Assembly: GCF_000297395.2 (NCBI RefSeq)
Contig: NZ_HF570108.1
Span: forward strand, 576,259-609,742
DNA: 33,484 bases
Direction: 5' to 3'
Source: Micromonospora lupini str. Lupac 08
GTDB lineage: Bacteria > Actinomycetota > Actinomycetes > Mycobacteriales > Micromonosporaceae
How positions within the stretch are numbered: position 1 is the stretch's first letter; every line of letters starts with the position of its first letter. Positions 1 through 6,690 of this stretch are shown piece after piece. Both the position numbers and the translations under genes were made by a program. The notes beneath the pieces are model-generated. The model searched no databases and had not been told where the DNA came from. It saw nothing but the letters and a program-made list of their open reading frames with translations.

Positions 1-235
1 CATGGCACCCGGCATGGGTGGCGTCGCCGGTGGCGGCGGTGCCGGTCGGGGCGGCGCCGGGCGCGGCGCGGCGGGCGCCGGTCGGGGTGCGGGTGCTCGG
101 GGCGCCGGTGGCGTGGCCGGGGCGGGCAGCGGCGCCGGCTACGGCGAGGAGGACACCGCCCGCAACACCTGGCTGGAGGAGGACGAGGACGTGTGGGGCG
201 CCGACGGCGGAGGCACGTCCGGCATCCTGCGCTGA
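1..235 (+). CDS. C-terminal end of an ESX (type VII secretion)-associated protein, 5'-truncated by the window edge
   Basis: An open frame runs in from the left edge and stops with TGA at 233-235, so only about 77 C-terminal residues are visible. They form a low-complexity Gly/Ala/Arg stretch followed by an acidic, Trp-containing tail (EEDTARNTWLEEDEDVWG) and a short Gly-rich end. Large WXG/PPE-like proteins of actinobacterial ESX loci often have a flexible Gly-rich region and such an acidic tail, and the next gene, facing it, encodes mycosin, the ESX-associated protease. Together these suggest a secreted or core-associated ESX protein. The N-terminal domain that would settle the family lies outside the window. 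The ATG at 2-4 falls inside the repeat and is unlikely to be the real start. Confidence 0.6.
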   Translation, partial: MAPGMGGVAGGGGAGRGGAGRGAAGAGRGAGARGAGGVAGAGSGAGYGEEDTARNTWLEEDEDVWGADGGGTSGILR

Positions 236-247
236 GCTCTTCGCGCC

Positions 248-281
248 ACGGCGCTGTTGCGGTCGACCGCAACAGCGCCGT
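248..281. terminator. Perfect 34-bp palindrome between two convergent genes, probable bidirectional terminator
   Basis: Bases 248-264 (acggcgctgttgcggtc) are exactly reverse-complementary to 265-281. The palindrome lies 12 bases after the stop of the rightward gene and 40 bases before the stop of mycosin. As RNA it makes a strong hairpin in either direction, the usual arrangement of a shared terminator in high-GC actinobacteria, where U-tracts are often absent. There is no T-run on either side, so the call rests on symmetry and position. Confidence 0.65.
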
Positions 282-321
282 AGTGCGTCCCGCGACCGGA
301 CTGCCTGGGGACCGTGCGCGG

Positions 322-1557
322 TCAGCCGGTGACCGCTTCGTCGGTACGACGGCCGGGGCGCCAACCGCGTCGGCGGCCGCGCGCCATGATCGGGCGCGTG
401 ATCAGCAGCAGTAGGGCGAGCAGGGCGCCCACCGCGGCGGCCCAGATCGCGACGGTGCGTTGCCAGCTCAGCGGGTCGGCCCCAGCGGCGGGTGCGGCAA
501 GCCTGCCGACCGGCGGGTTGGCGCGGGTGCCCAGCAGGCTCGACACCGCCCGGTACGGGTTGACCACGCCGTAGCCGACCTCGGCGTTTCGCCCCTGCGG
601 CGGGTTGTCCGCCGTTCGCTCCAACCGGTCGCCGACCTGCTCCGGGGTGAGATCCGGGTAGGCGGCCCGCACCAGCGCGGCCACCCCCGAGACGTACGCG
701 GCGGCGAAGCTGGTGCCGCCCGTCGGCTCGGCGCGGTAGCCCGATCCACCCGGTGCCGGGCCGACGATGTTCAACCCCGGTGCGGCGACGTCGACGAAGG
801 TGCCGCTGACCGAGGTGCCCACGTGCCCGCCCTGCTCGTCCACGCCACCGACGGCGATCACCCCGGGGTACGCCGCCGGGTAGGCGGGTCTGTCCTCCTG
901 GGTCTCCTGACGGTTGCCGGCGGCGGCGACCAGCACCACCCGCTTGGCGAGGGCGCGTTCGACGGCCTGTGCCAGTTCGGGGCGCGGCAGGGTCACCAGG
1001 GACAGGTTGATCACGTCGGCGCCGTTGTCGACGGCCCAGTCGATGGCGGCGGCGATCTGCCCGGGCAGTGCCTCGTCGTTGGTGCCCTTGGCATCCGGCA
1101 GGACCCGGATGGGGAGGATCCGCGCCGCCGGGGCGACACCGCTGAACGGCACCCCGGTGCCCTCCTTGCCGGCGATGATGCCGGCGACCATCGTGCCGTG
1201 GCCGGCCAGGTCACACTGGCCCCGGTTGGCCGGCAGGTTGTTGAAGTCGCGCCCCTCGAGCACCTGACCCTTCAGGGCCGGGTGGATGGCGGAGACCCCG
1301 GAGTCGATGACCGCAACCGTCACCCCGGCGCCCCGGGAGAGCGGCCACGCCGCGGCCGGATCCACCCGGCGCAGGGCCCACGGCATCTGCACCAGACCGT
1401 CCTCGCCGGCCGGGCCGCAGGTGGGCGCCGCCGCGACCGCCGGGGAGGAGGGGACCACCAGGGCGGCGCCGAGCAGGGCCGCCAGCGTTCCACTGAGGAC
1501 AGCTCGGACGGCACGGCGGGACCGCTCGGTCGCGCTCGGTGGCAGGCATTCGCGCAC
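322..1557 (-). CDS. mycP: Mycosin: type VII secretion-associated subtilisin-like serine protease
   Basis: The 411-residue S8 peptidase has an N-terminal signal segment (about residues 15-43), a catalytic domain and a C-terminal membrane anchor (about 367-390), the classic mycosin layout. The catalytic triad is visible as Asp85 in AVIDSGV, His120 in GHGTMVAG and Ser283 in GGTSFAAA, with Asn215 in AAAGN as the oxyanion residue. Mycosins sit in the membrane with the protease outside, stabilise the ESX complex and cleave ESX substrates. The GTG at 1555-1557 is taken as the start because it gives a full signal peptide, although no clear Shine-Dalgarno precedes it. The neighbouring ESX-like gene tail supports the role. 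The rest of the ESX locus must lie to the left of the window. Confidence 0.93.
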   Translation of the reverse strand: MRECLPPSATERSRRAVRAVLSGTLAALLGAALVVPSSPAVAAAPTCGPAGEDGLVQMPWALRRVDPAAAWPLSRGAGVTVAVIDSGVSAIHPALKGQVLEGRDFNNLPANRGQCDLAGHGTMVAGIIAGKEGTGVPFSGVAPAARILPIRVLPDAKGTNDEALPGQIAAAIDWAVDNGADVINLSLVTLPRPELAQAVERALAKRVVLVAAAGNRQETQEDRPAYPAAYPGVIAVGGVDEQGGHVGTSVSGTFVDVAAPGLNIVGPAPGGSGYRAEPTGGTSFAAAYVSGVAALVRAAYPDLTPEQVGDRLERTADNPPQGRNAEVGYGVVNPYRAVSSLLGTRANPPVGRLAAPAAGADPLSWQRTVAIWAAAVGALLALLLLITRPIMARGRRRGWRPGRRTDEAVTG

Positions 1558-1631
1558 CCGCAGAGATTACCGCTGCGCCGCGTCGGGCAGCGGCCCGCCG
1601 ACGTCGTTCGGCAGTCGACGCGAGGTAGCGG

Positions 1632-1961
1632 TCAGGGTTGGGACGTGACGTCGTCGGCGGGTGCGTCGGCGAAGAGCGCGAGCAGGGCGCCGACCTGGCG
1701 GTCGGCCTCGGCGGGGTGCCGGAACCGGCCGGCGGGGTTCAGGGTGTACTCGTTGCGGCGCCCCACCCGGGTGCGGTGCAGGTAACCGCCGGCCTCCAGG
1801 TCGGCGACGATGGCCTGGGCTGCCCGTTCGGTGACGCCCACCTCGGCCGCCACGTCGCGTAGTCGGGCGGTGGGGTTGCGAGCGATGGCCAGCAGCACAT
1901 GCCCGTGGTTGGTCAGGAACGTCCAGTTCCGGCCGCCTCCGGCCGTCGCCGCGCTCGCCAT
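1632..1961 (-). CDS. Small winged-helix transcriptional regulator (MarR/ArsR-like)
   Basis: The 109-residue protein is essentially one winged helix-turn-helix: an N-terminal helix (FLTNHGHVLLAIARNP), the recognition region (LRDVAAEVGVTERAAQAIVADLE) and a wing (GGYLHRTRVGRRNEYTL). A short C-terminal helix (HPAEADRQVGALLALF) could dimerise. It starts at ATG 1961 and is divergent from the carbonic anhydrase gene, with 239 bases between them. No ligand-binding domain or metal motif is visible, so the signal it senses is unknown. It could be a local regulator of the carbonic anhydrase, which is inferred only from the divergent layout. Confidence 0.75.
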   Translation of the reverse strand: MASAATAGGGRNWTFLTNHGHVLLAIARNPTARLRDVAAEVGVTERAAQAIVADLEAGGYLHRTRVGRRNEYTLNPAGRFRHPAEADRQVGALLALFADAPADDVTSQP

Positions 1962-2063
1962 CGTGGCGCCGCCTCTCCGATTGTCGGCCCCACCCTATGC
2001 CCGTGGGGTCGGGTCAGCTGCCGACGGGCCGGCCGGCCCCACGGCCGGAGATCGGTTCGGGTT

Positions 2064-2100
2064 CCACGTATGAAATCTAAATCACGCATATCTTGACGCT
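2064..2100. promoter_or_regulatory. AT-rich island in the divergent HTH / carbonic anhydrase promoter region
   Basis: Most of this intergenic space is GC-rich, but the stretch around tgaaatctaaatca with flanking TATG and CATA is markedly AT-rich and weakly symmetric, and is followed by ttgacg (2093-2098). It is the best candidate for overlapping promoters and an operator of the winged-helix protein. No complete -35/-10 pair is convincing, so this is a positional suggestion. Confidence 0.3.
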
Positions 2101-2200
2101 TCTTGCGGTGCGTGTGACCGTGGAGCCCAGCCGGCGCCCACCGAAGGCCCGGCTGAAAAAGCCTGTTGAGCAGGTCAAACGCGTAGAGACGAGGTGCGGT

Positions 2201-2929
2201 ATGAGCCGTCCCGGTACGCCTGGCGCGCAGCCGGGCCCGCAGTGGGCCGCCGATCGAGCGCCGATGCCGACCGAGCCGGCCCGAGCCTACGCCGAGCTGG
2301 CCGCAGGCAACCGCCGCTTCGTCAGCGGAGCGCCGCGCCATCCCAACCAGGACGCCGGGCACCGGGCCGCCGTGGCCGACGGGCAGCACCCGTTCGCGGT
2401 GATCGTGGGCTGCTCCGACTCCCGGCTGGCTGCCGAGATCATCTTCGACCGGGGGCTGGGCGACCTCTTCGTCGTCCGCACGGCCGGGCACACCGCCGGC
2501 CCGGAGGTGCTGGGCAGCGTGGAGTACGCGGTGACAGTGCTCGGCACTCCGCTGGTGGTGGTGCTCGGCCACGACTCGTGCGGCGCCGTGCAGGCTGCCC
2601 GCGAGGCTGCCGCCACCGGCGTCGCGCCGCCGGGGCACCTCCCCGCGGTGGTCGACGCGGTGCTGCCCAGCCTGCGGCGCGCCACGGCCGAGGGCGTCGC
2701 CGACATCGACGGCATCGTCGACATCCACATCGCGCAGACCGTCGAGACGCTGCTCGGGCAGTCGCCAGTGCTGGCGGACGAGGTGGCGCAGGGACGGTGT
2801 GCGGTGGTGGGCATGTCGTACCGGCTCGCCGCCGGCGTGGTGCGCCCGGTGACCCCCGTACCGTCGGCTGCCGCGACGTTCGACGCGCCCGGCACCTCGG
2901 ACGACCCGGCGGCTTCGGCAGCCGCCTGA
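2201..2929 (+). CDS. Beta-class carbonic anhydrase
   Basis: The 242-residue protein carries the full beta-carbonic anhydrase zinc site. GCSDSR supplies Cys71 and the Asp73/Arg75 dyad, and GHDSCGA supplies His124 and Cys127. The enzyme interconverts CO2 and bicarbonate in the cytoplasm, feeding carboxylases and pH balance. The ATG at 2201 is chosen because gagacgagg lies 6 bases upstream. The frame is open further 5' to 2093, but that extension is Lys/Arg-rich and does not look like family sequence. About 20 residues precede the conserved fold and about 25 Ala/Pro/Thr-rich residues follow it. There is no signal peptide or membrane segment, which argues against a SulP-fused or exported form. 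The gene is monocistronic and ends at a strong hairpin. Confidence 0.93.
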   Translation: MSRPGTPGAQPGPQWAADRAPMPTEPARAYAELAAGNRRFVSGAPRHPNQDAGHRAAVADGQHPFAVIVGCSDSRLAAEIIFDRGLGDLFVVRTAGHTAGPEVLGSVEYAVTVLGTPLVVVLGHDSCGAVQAAREAAATGVAPPGHLPAVVDAVLPSLRRATAEGVADIDGIVDIHIAQTVETLLGQSPVLADEVAQGRCAVVGMSYRLAAGVVRPVTPVPSAAATFDAPGTSDDPAASAAA

Positions 2930-2949
2930 CACTCCACCGCCGGACACGA

Positions 2950-2984
2950 CGAGGGCCGCCCCGCCTGGTGCGGGACGGCCCTCG
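2950..2984. terminator. Hairpin between convergent carbonic anhydrase and cell-wall-protein genes
   Basis: The arm starting cgagggccg (2950) pairs with the arm ending cggccctcg (2984), with one mismatch inside a roughly 15-bp stem and a short loop (ctggt). It sits 20 bases after the rightward stop and 18 bases before the leftward stop, so it can terminate both transcripts. Confidence 0.75.
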
Positions 2985-3002
2985 GACTTCCTGACTGCCG
3001 GG

Positions 3003-4022
3003 TCAGAGCAGCGACATGTGCACGTGGTCGGTGTGGTTCGACGGCCCGCTGTACGACTTCCAGCCGGTCGCCGGGAACCAGATCTGCCGGTTCCAGATCA
3101 CGTAGTAGATGCCGAGCCGGTCGGCGTTGCGGATGAGGAACGCGGCGACGTTGTTGCCGTACATCCGGGTGTCGTTGTTGTGCCACGGGCTGAAGCCGCT
3201 CTTCTGCAACGACCAGTCACAGGCGCGGCCCTTGGGGTGCTCGTACGGGCCACCGTTGCGGTGGCAGCCGACGAAGCGGTTGAACCCGGCCCGCTTGACC
3301 TCCTTGTACGCGTGCAGGGTGCGCGGCGTGACGCAGCCGGAGGTGGTGGGGTCCTTCTCGCTGCACGACTGCGGCTTCCAGTCACCGTCGGCGGTGCGGC
3401 CCGGGCCGATCCGGGCGACCGGCGAGGTGGCGTCCACCAGGCCGCCGGTGAATCCCTGACCGCCGACGAGCGCGAGCGACTTCTCCGCGTCGCGCTTGTC
3501 CTTCGCCATCAGGGCGGTCTGCTTCTGCTGCTCGCGGACCTCCGCGTCGAGGGCCAGCTTGGCCTGCTCGGCGCGGGCCTTGACCGCGTTGACCTCGGCG
3601 AGCTTCTTCTCGTTGACCATGTTCATCTCGTCGAGCGCCGCAGCCCGTCGGACGAACGAGTCCGGGGCGTCGCTCTCCAGCAGCATCGCGATCGCGCCGA
3701 CCCGTCCGGTCCGGTACGACTGGGCGGCGATCTGCGCGACCTGCGGTGCCAGCGCCTCCAGGTCGGCCTTGGCCCGCTCGACCTCCAGCGACAGCTCGAG
3801 CTGCCGCTTCTTGGACTTGTCCAGCTTGGACTTGGCCGCCACGTAGTCCCGGTTGGTCTGCTCGATCACGTCGTCGAGCAGCTTGGGCTCGTCCTCCTGC
3901 TCGTGCCCGGACGGTGTGGGGGTCGTCGGGGCGGCGTGGGCCGGGAGGGGCCCGGCGAACACGGTCAGCGCGGCGAGCACGGCCACCACGGGTGTCAACC
4001 AGCGGCGTAGGGGTGCCGTCAC
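3003..4022 (-). CDS. Secreted coiled-coil protein with C-terminal M15/VanY-like zinc-peptidase domain
   Basis: The 339 residues split into a signal peptide (about 1-30, ending AHA-AP), a long charged coiled coil (about 48-185, resembling the N-terminal parts of RipA/NlpC-P60 hydrolases) and a C-terminal domain (about 208-339). That domain contains HPKGRACDW (His262, Asp269) and HTDHVHMS (His335), the H-x6-D...H arrangement of M15 D-Ala-D-Ala peptidases and of the ARB_07466-like domain found in actinobacteria. Cys220 and Cys230 could form a disulphide. The likely role is peptidoglycan processing outside the membrane. The usual Glu/Asp catalytic base next to the last His is occupied by Asp332 in TDHVH. 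The GTG start at 4022 has gggaaggga 5-6 bases upstream. A c-di-AMP riboswitch in the leader supports a cell-wall role. Confidence 0.85.
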   Translation of the reverse strand: MTAPLRRWLTPVVAVLAALTVFAGPLPAHAAPTTPTPSGHEQEDEPKLLDDVIEQTNRDYVAAKSKLDKSKKRQLELSLEVERAKADLEALAPQVAQIAAQSYRTGRVGAIAMLLESDAPDSFVRRAAALDEMNMVNEKKLAEVNAVKARAEQAKLALDAEVREQQKQTALMAKDKRDAEKSLALVGGQGFTGGLVDATSPVARIGPGRTADGDWKPQSCSEKDPTTSGCVTPRTLHAYKEVKRAGFNRFVGCHRNGGPYEHPKGRACDWSLQKSGFSPWHNNDTRMYGNNVAAFLIRNADRLGIYYVIWNRQIWFPATGWKSYSGPSNHTDHVHMSLL

Positions 4023-4040
4023 AATGTTCCCTTCCCTCGA

Positions 4041-4148
4041 CCGCCGACCGGGTTAGCTGACGGGTTCGGGGCGGAAGTGGCCCCTACCGCTGACGCGGAT
4101 TCACCCCACGTACCTGGGTCCCCGGCTCGCCGGTTGGCGATTGGGCGG
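4041..4148 (-). ncRNA. c-di-AMP riboswitch (ydaO-yuaA family) in the leader of the cell-wall protein gene
   Basis: Read on the minus strand, the leader contains the conserved ydaO blocks in order: gccggggacccaggta, then ggggtgaatccg, then cggtagggg, then cttccgccccgaaccc, and finally gtcagctaaccc followed by ggtcggcgg. The closing P1 helix can be drawn between ccgcc (4148-4144) and ggcgg (4045-4041). The family binds cyclic di-AMP and in actinobacteria typically controls cell-wall hydrolase and resuscitation-factor genes, which fits the downstream product. Only about 4 bases separate P1 from the purine-rich Shine-Dalgarno at 4037-4027, so no separate terminator hairpin fits after the aptamer. 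That suggests translational control. The recognition is from consensus memory, not a covariance search. Confidence 0.9.
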
Positions 4149-4323
4149 TGGCACCGCAGGCGCCGCTGCGCGCCTTCGTCGGTGACCGGCAGCGAGGTTA
4201 CCCGAGAGCCCACCGCCTGAGCTACGTCCTGATGCCGACTAAAAGCGTCATTTCGCCATGGCGTTGAGTGACCAGTGACGCGGTTCTCAGGGCGGGTGCC
4301 CGATCCGGTCACGCTGAGGAGTG
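4149..4323 (-). other. Upstream leader/promoter region of the riboswitch transcript; no gene seen
   Basis: Together with the riboswitch this is a 301-base stretch without coding sequence between the YibE/F stop and the coiled-coil protein start. On the minus strand it holds a somewhat AT-rich patch (gacgcttttagtcggcat, around 4230-4250) that may be part of the promoter, and a GC-rich potential helix just before the aptamer. No reliable -35/-10 pair or open frame with coding character was seen. Confidence 0.4.
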
Positions 4324-5805
4324 TCACCATGCCGTATCCGTGCTCCTGTTCGGCTCTGGCCACCGGTCGGTGGCGGTGGATGGGGGTGCGTTCCGCTCGG
4401 GGTCGGGCCCGTCGGGCCGACCCGCTGGCGGGGAGCTGAGGGCGGCCAGTGCCTCCGTCCGGTCCGCGCGGGGGCGCGGCGTCAGGGCGTCGGCGTCCGC
4501 GCCCTGCGCCGCCGTCGACCCGGCCGCGGTCACGACCGCGGCCAGCCCGGTGGTGAGGGGTACGGCGGCGATCAGGCCGAGCGTGGCGACCGCGCTGCGG
4601 ACGATCTCCTGGGCGAGGAACTCGCTGGTCAGGATCTGCCCGAGGGGGCGCGTGTCGGAGGTGAGCAGGAGCAGCAGCGGCAGTGAGGCGCCGGCGTACG
4701 CCAGGACGATGGTGTTGACCGTGGAGGCGATGTGCGCCCGGCCGACCCGGGTGGCTGCCCGGTAGAGCTGCAACCGGCTCAATCCGGGGTTGGCGTTCGC
4801 CAGCTCGGTGACTGTGGCGGCCTGGGTGACTGTCACGTCGTCGAGCACCCCGAGGGAGCCGATGATGATCCCGGCCAGCAGCAGGCCGCGCAGGTCCACA
4901 TCGGCCTGGAACATCGACAGTGTGGTGGCGTCCTCGCTGCCGAAGCCGGTGAGGTGGGTGGCCGCCGTGGCGATGGTCGCGAGCACGCCGGTGAGCACCA
5001 GGCTGCCCAGGGTGCCGAGCACCGCGACCGAGGTCTGGGCTGTCACTCCGTGTGTCAGGTAGAGCACCACGAACATGATCAGAGCGGCGCCGACCACCGC
5101 CACCAGCAGCGGTGACCGGCCGGCGCCGATGGCCGGCAACACGAAGGTGAGCAGGATGGCGAAGCTGGCGGCCAGGCCGGCCAGGGCGGCCAGGCCCCGC
5201 CACCGGCCGAACGCGACGATCGCGGCGGCGAAGACCACAGCGACCCACACCAGCGGAGTCCCGCGCTGGTGCTCGGCGATGTTCCAGCTGCTGACGGCGG
5301 GATCGGTCGGGTCGGTCAGCTCGACCAGGACGACCTCGTCACCGACCTCGACCCGTGGCGCGCCGGGCCCGGCGGGGACGGGCGTCGTCACCTGTTGGCC
5401 GGCGCTGCGCCCGTCCTCGATCCGTACGTCCACGGTCCCGCACGGTCCGGTGGCCGGCGTGCCCTCCGGGTCGGCCGACGGTGGGCAGGGTTCGGTCACC
5501 ACACGGGTCACCGTGCCGTGGTGGCGCGGTGCGTCGGTGCCACCGCCGGTCCGTGGCGCCGCGTCCCGTGGCCAGAGCACAACGGCGGCGACGACGGTGG
5601 CCACGAAGAGCGGCACCACCGTCGCGACGAGGATCCGTCGTACCCGGGGCGGGGCGGGTCGAGCGGAATGGCTGTGGCCGGAACCCAATGCGAGACTCCC
5701 AACGATCCGGTGCGGGGTACGTACCGACGGGCCAGGCGGTTCACCTCCGCCTGACGAACGCGGTGACGAGCGCATCGGATGGCTGGCTGACGATCGGGCG
5801 GTCAC
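4324..5805 (-). CDS. YibE/F family multi-pass membrane protein
   Basis: The 493-residue protein has a hydrophilic N-terminus, a first membrane helix (about 58-78) and an extracytoplasmic domain rich in Pro and Val (about 85-180). A block of seven or so membrane helices follows (about 185-425), then a Pro/Arg-rich cytoplasmic tail. The core contains stretches typical of the YibE/F family, such as GVLDDVTVTQAATV and LAYAGASLPLLLL. The function of the family is unproven, although transport has been suggested. The start is uncertain: GTG 5805 opens the longest frame, ATG 5775 is an alternative, and neither has a clear ribosome-binding site. It is the only gene between the riboswitch leader and the copper module and shows no operon partner. 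Confidence 0.85.
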   Translation of the reverse strand: MTARSSASHPMRSSPRSSGGGEPPGPSVRTPHRIVGSLALGSGHSHSARPAPPRVRRILVATVVPLFVATVVAAVVLWPRDAAPRTGGGTDAPRHHGTVTRVVTEPCPPSADPEGTPATGPCGTVDVRIEDGRSAGQQVTTPVPAGPGAPRVEVGDEVVLVELTDPTDPAVSSWNIAEHQRGTPLVWVAVVFAAAIVAFGRWRGLAALAGLAASFAILLTFVLPAIGAGRSPLLVAVVGAALIMFVVLYLTHGVTAQTSVAVLGTLGSLVLTGVLATIATAATHLTGFGSEDATTLSMFQADVDLRGLLLAGIIIGSLGVLDDVTVTQAATVTELANANPGLSRLQLYRAATRVGRAHIASTVNTIVLAYAGASLPLLLLLTSDTRPLGQILTSEFLAQEIVRSAVATLGLIAAVPLTTGLAAVVTAAGSTAAQGADADALTPRPRADRTEALAALSSPPAGRPDGPDPERNAPPSTATDRWPEPNRSTDTAW

Positions 5806-5965
5806 GGAAAGTGACCGACTGGCCCGGCTGGTTGGTGCCGGCGCCGCATCGTGGCGGTGCCGGTGCCCGACTGCGTGGCAGGGTCCGGTGAGCCATCGTC
5901 GGAGATGCTAGTCAGCCCGGCGGGGCGTCGCAGGTCGTGGCGGAGTGTCGGAGGGGTCCAACCGG

Positions 5966-5991
5966 CCCGCGCGCCCGCGCGCCCGCGCGCC
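5966..5991. repeat. Short GC-only tandem repeat (octamer cccgcgcg, 3.25 copies)
   Basis: Three exact copies of cccgcgcg plus two further bases lie in the 216-base gap between the YibE/F gene and csoR. It is probably slippage-prone filler. The gap otherwise holds no coding sequence. A weak hairpin around 6001-6022 overlaps the end of csoR and could help terminate it. Confidence 0.7.
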
Positions 5992-6021
5992 GTCGGCGGG
6001 AGCCGGGCCGGTCTGGCCGGC

Positions 6022-6318
6022 TCAGCCGCGCTTCATGAGTCGGCCGACGGCCGCCATCATCTCGGTGGCCATCTCGTCGGCCCGGCCCTCGGCCGCCCCC
6101 TCGTGCATGCAGTGCCGGGCGTGCCCGTCGAGCAGGCCAAGGGCCACCTTGTCGAGCGCGGCCTGGATCGCGGAGATCTGGGTGAGCACGTCGATGCAGT
6201 AGCGGTCCTCGTCGACCATCTTCTCGATGCCCCGGACCTGCCCCTCGACGCGGCGGAGCCGCGCGAGCAGTTGGTCCTTGCTGGCGGTGTATCCGCGGAT
6301 CGGCGTGGGTGCGGTCAT
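6022..6318 (-). CDS. csoR: Copper-sensing repressor CsoR
   Basis: The 98-residue, all-helical DUF156 protein has the Cu(I) ligands Cys41, His66 and Cys70 (RYCIDVL, DGHARHCMH) at the spacing of characterised CsoR proteins, plus the conserved RLRRVEGQVRGIEKM helix. CsoR tetramers bind GC-rich boxes and release DNA when Cu(I) binds. It is divergent from copZ, with three candidate boxes between them. The nearest (6335-6349) lies 16 bases upstream of this gene's ATG, so autoregulation is likely. RcnR/FrmR relatives share the fold, but the C-H-C ligand set and the copper neighbours favour CsoR. No strong Shine-Dalgarno is seen, so the transcript may be nearly leaderless. Confidence 0.95.
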   Translation of the reverse strand: MTAPTPIRGYTASKDQLLARLRRVEGQVRGIEKMVDEDRYCIDVLTQISAIQAALDKVALGLLDGHARHCMHEGAAEGRADEMATEMMAAVGRLMKRG

Positions 6319-6334
6319 ACCGACGAGGATAGCG

Positions 6335-6349
6335 TACCCCTGGGGGGTA
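6335..6349. promoter_or_regulatory. CsoR-type operator box 1 (csoR side)
   Basis: The 15-mer tacccctggggggta is a near-perfect inverted repeat of the TACCCC...GGGGTA type bound by CsoR repressors. It lies just upstream of csoR and is identical, base for base, to box 3 upstream of copZ. Confidence 0.8.
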
Positions 6350-6371
6350 TGGTAACGTCCCTCGTGTCGGA

Positions 6372-6386
6372 TACCCCCACCGGGTA
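6372..6386. promoter_or_regulatory. CsoR-type operator box 2 (middle, degenerate)
   Basis: The 15-mer tacccccaccgggta keeps the outer TACCC and GGGTA halves with a diverged centre. Its position midway between the two identical boxes suggests cooperative or shared repression. The spacing is 37 bases from box 1 and 50 from box 3, start to start. Confidence 0.55.
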
Positions 6387-6421
6387 CCGGTACATGCCAG
6401 TGCAGGAGTCCGTCCGCGCCT

Positions 6422-6436
6422 TACCCCTGGGGGGTA
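6422..6436. promoter_or_regulatory. CsoR-type operator box 3 (copZ side)
   Basis: This is an exact copy of box 1, followed by TATAGG, which could be a -10 element. Binding here would block transcription of the copZ - copA operon starting 30 bases downstream. Confidence 0.8.
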
Positions 6437-6466
6437 TAGGCTCGGGCCTGACGAAGGGAGAGATTC

Positions 6467-6676
6467 ATGGTCGACACGACGTACCAGGTGCGGGGCATGA
6501 CCTGCGGGCACTGCGTCAGCGCGGTAAGCGCCGAGGTGGGCGCAATCGCCGGGGTGCGCGACGTGCAGGTGGATCTCGCCACCGGCCGGGTCACCGTCAC
6601 CAGTGAGCAGCCCGTGGCCACCGAGTCCGTCCGGGCCGCGGTCGACGAGGCCGGTTACGACCTCGTCGAGGCGTGA
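6467..6676 (+). CDS. copZ: CopZ-like copper chaperone (HMA domain)
   Basis: The 69-residue protein is a single heavy-metal-associated domain with the Cu(I) site GMTCGHC near the N-terminus and the typical closing helix VRAAVDEAGYDL. It binds Cu(I) in the cytosol and hands it to the CopA ATPase encoded two genes downstream. A clear Shine-Dalgarno (gaagggaga) precedes the ATG by about 5-7 bases. It is the first gene of the copper operon, directly under box 3. Confidence 0.95.
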   Translation: MVDTTYQVRGMTCGHCVSAVSAEVGAIAGVRDVQVDLATGRVTVTSEQPVATESVRAAVDEAGYDLVEA

Positions 6677-6690
6677 GCGGGAGGCCCGGG

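Noticed and set aside
1..130. Gly/Ala/Arg repeat at the left edge as a DNA repeat element
   Set aside because: It is coding low complexity in frame with a recognisable acidic tail, rather than an exact tandem repeat.
2093..2200. N-terminal extension of the carbonic anhydrase from the first in-frame ATG
   Set aside because: The sequence is not family-like, and a good ribosome-binding site precedes ATG 2201.
5966..5991. CRISPR-like or regulatory repeat array
   Set aside because: Only three 8-base GC-only units with no spacers, typical of slippage.
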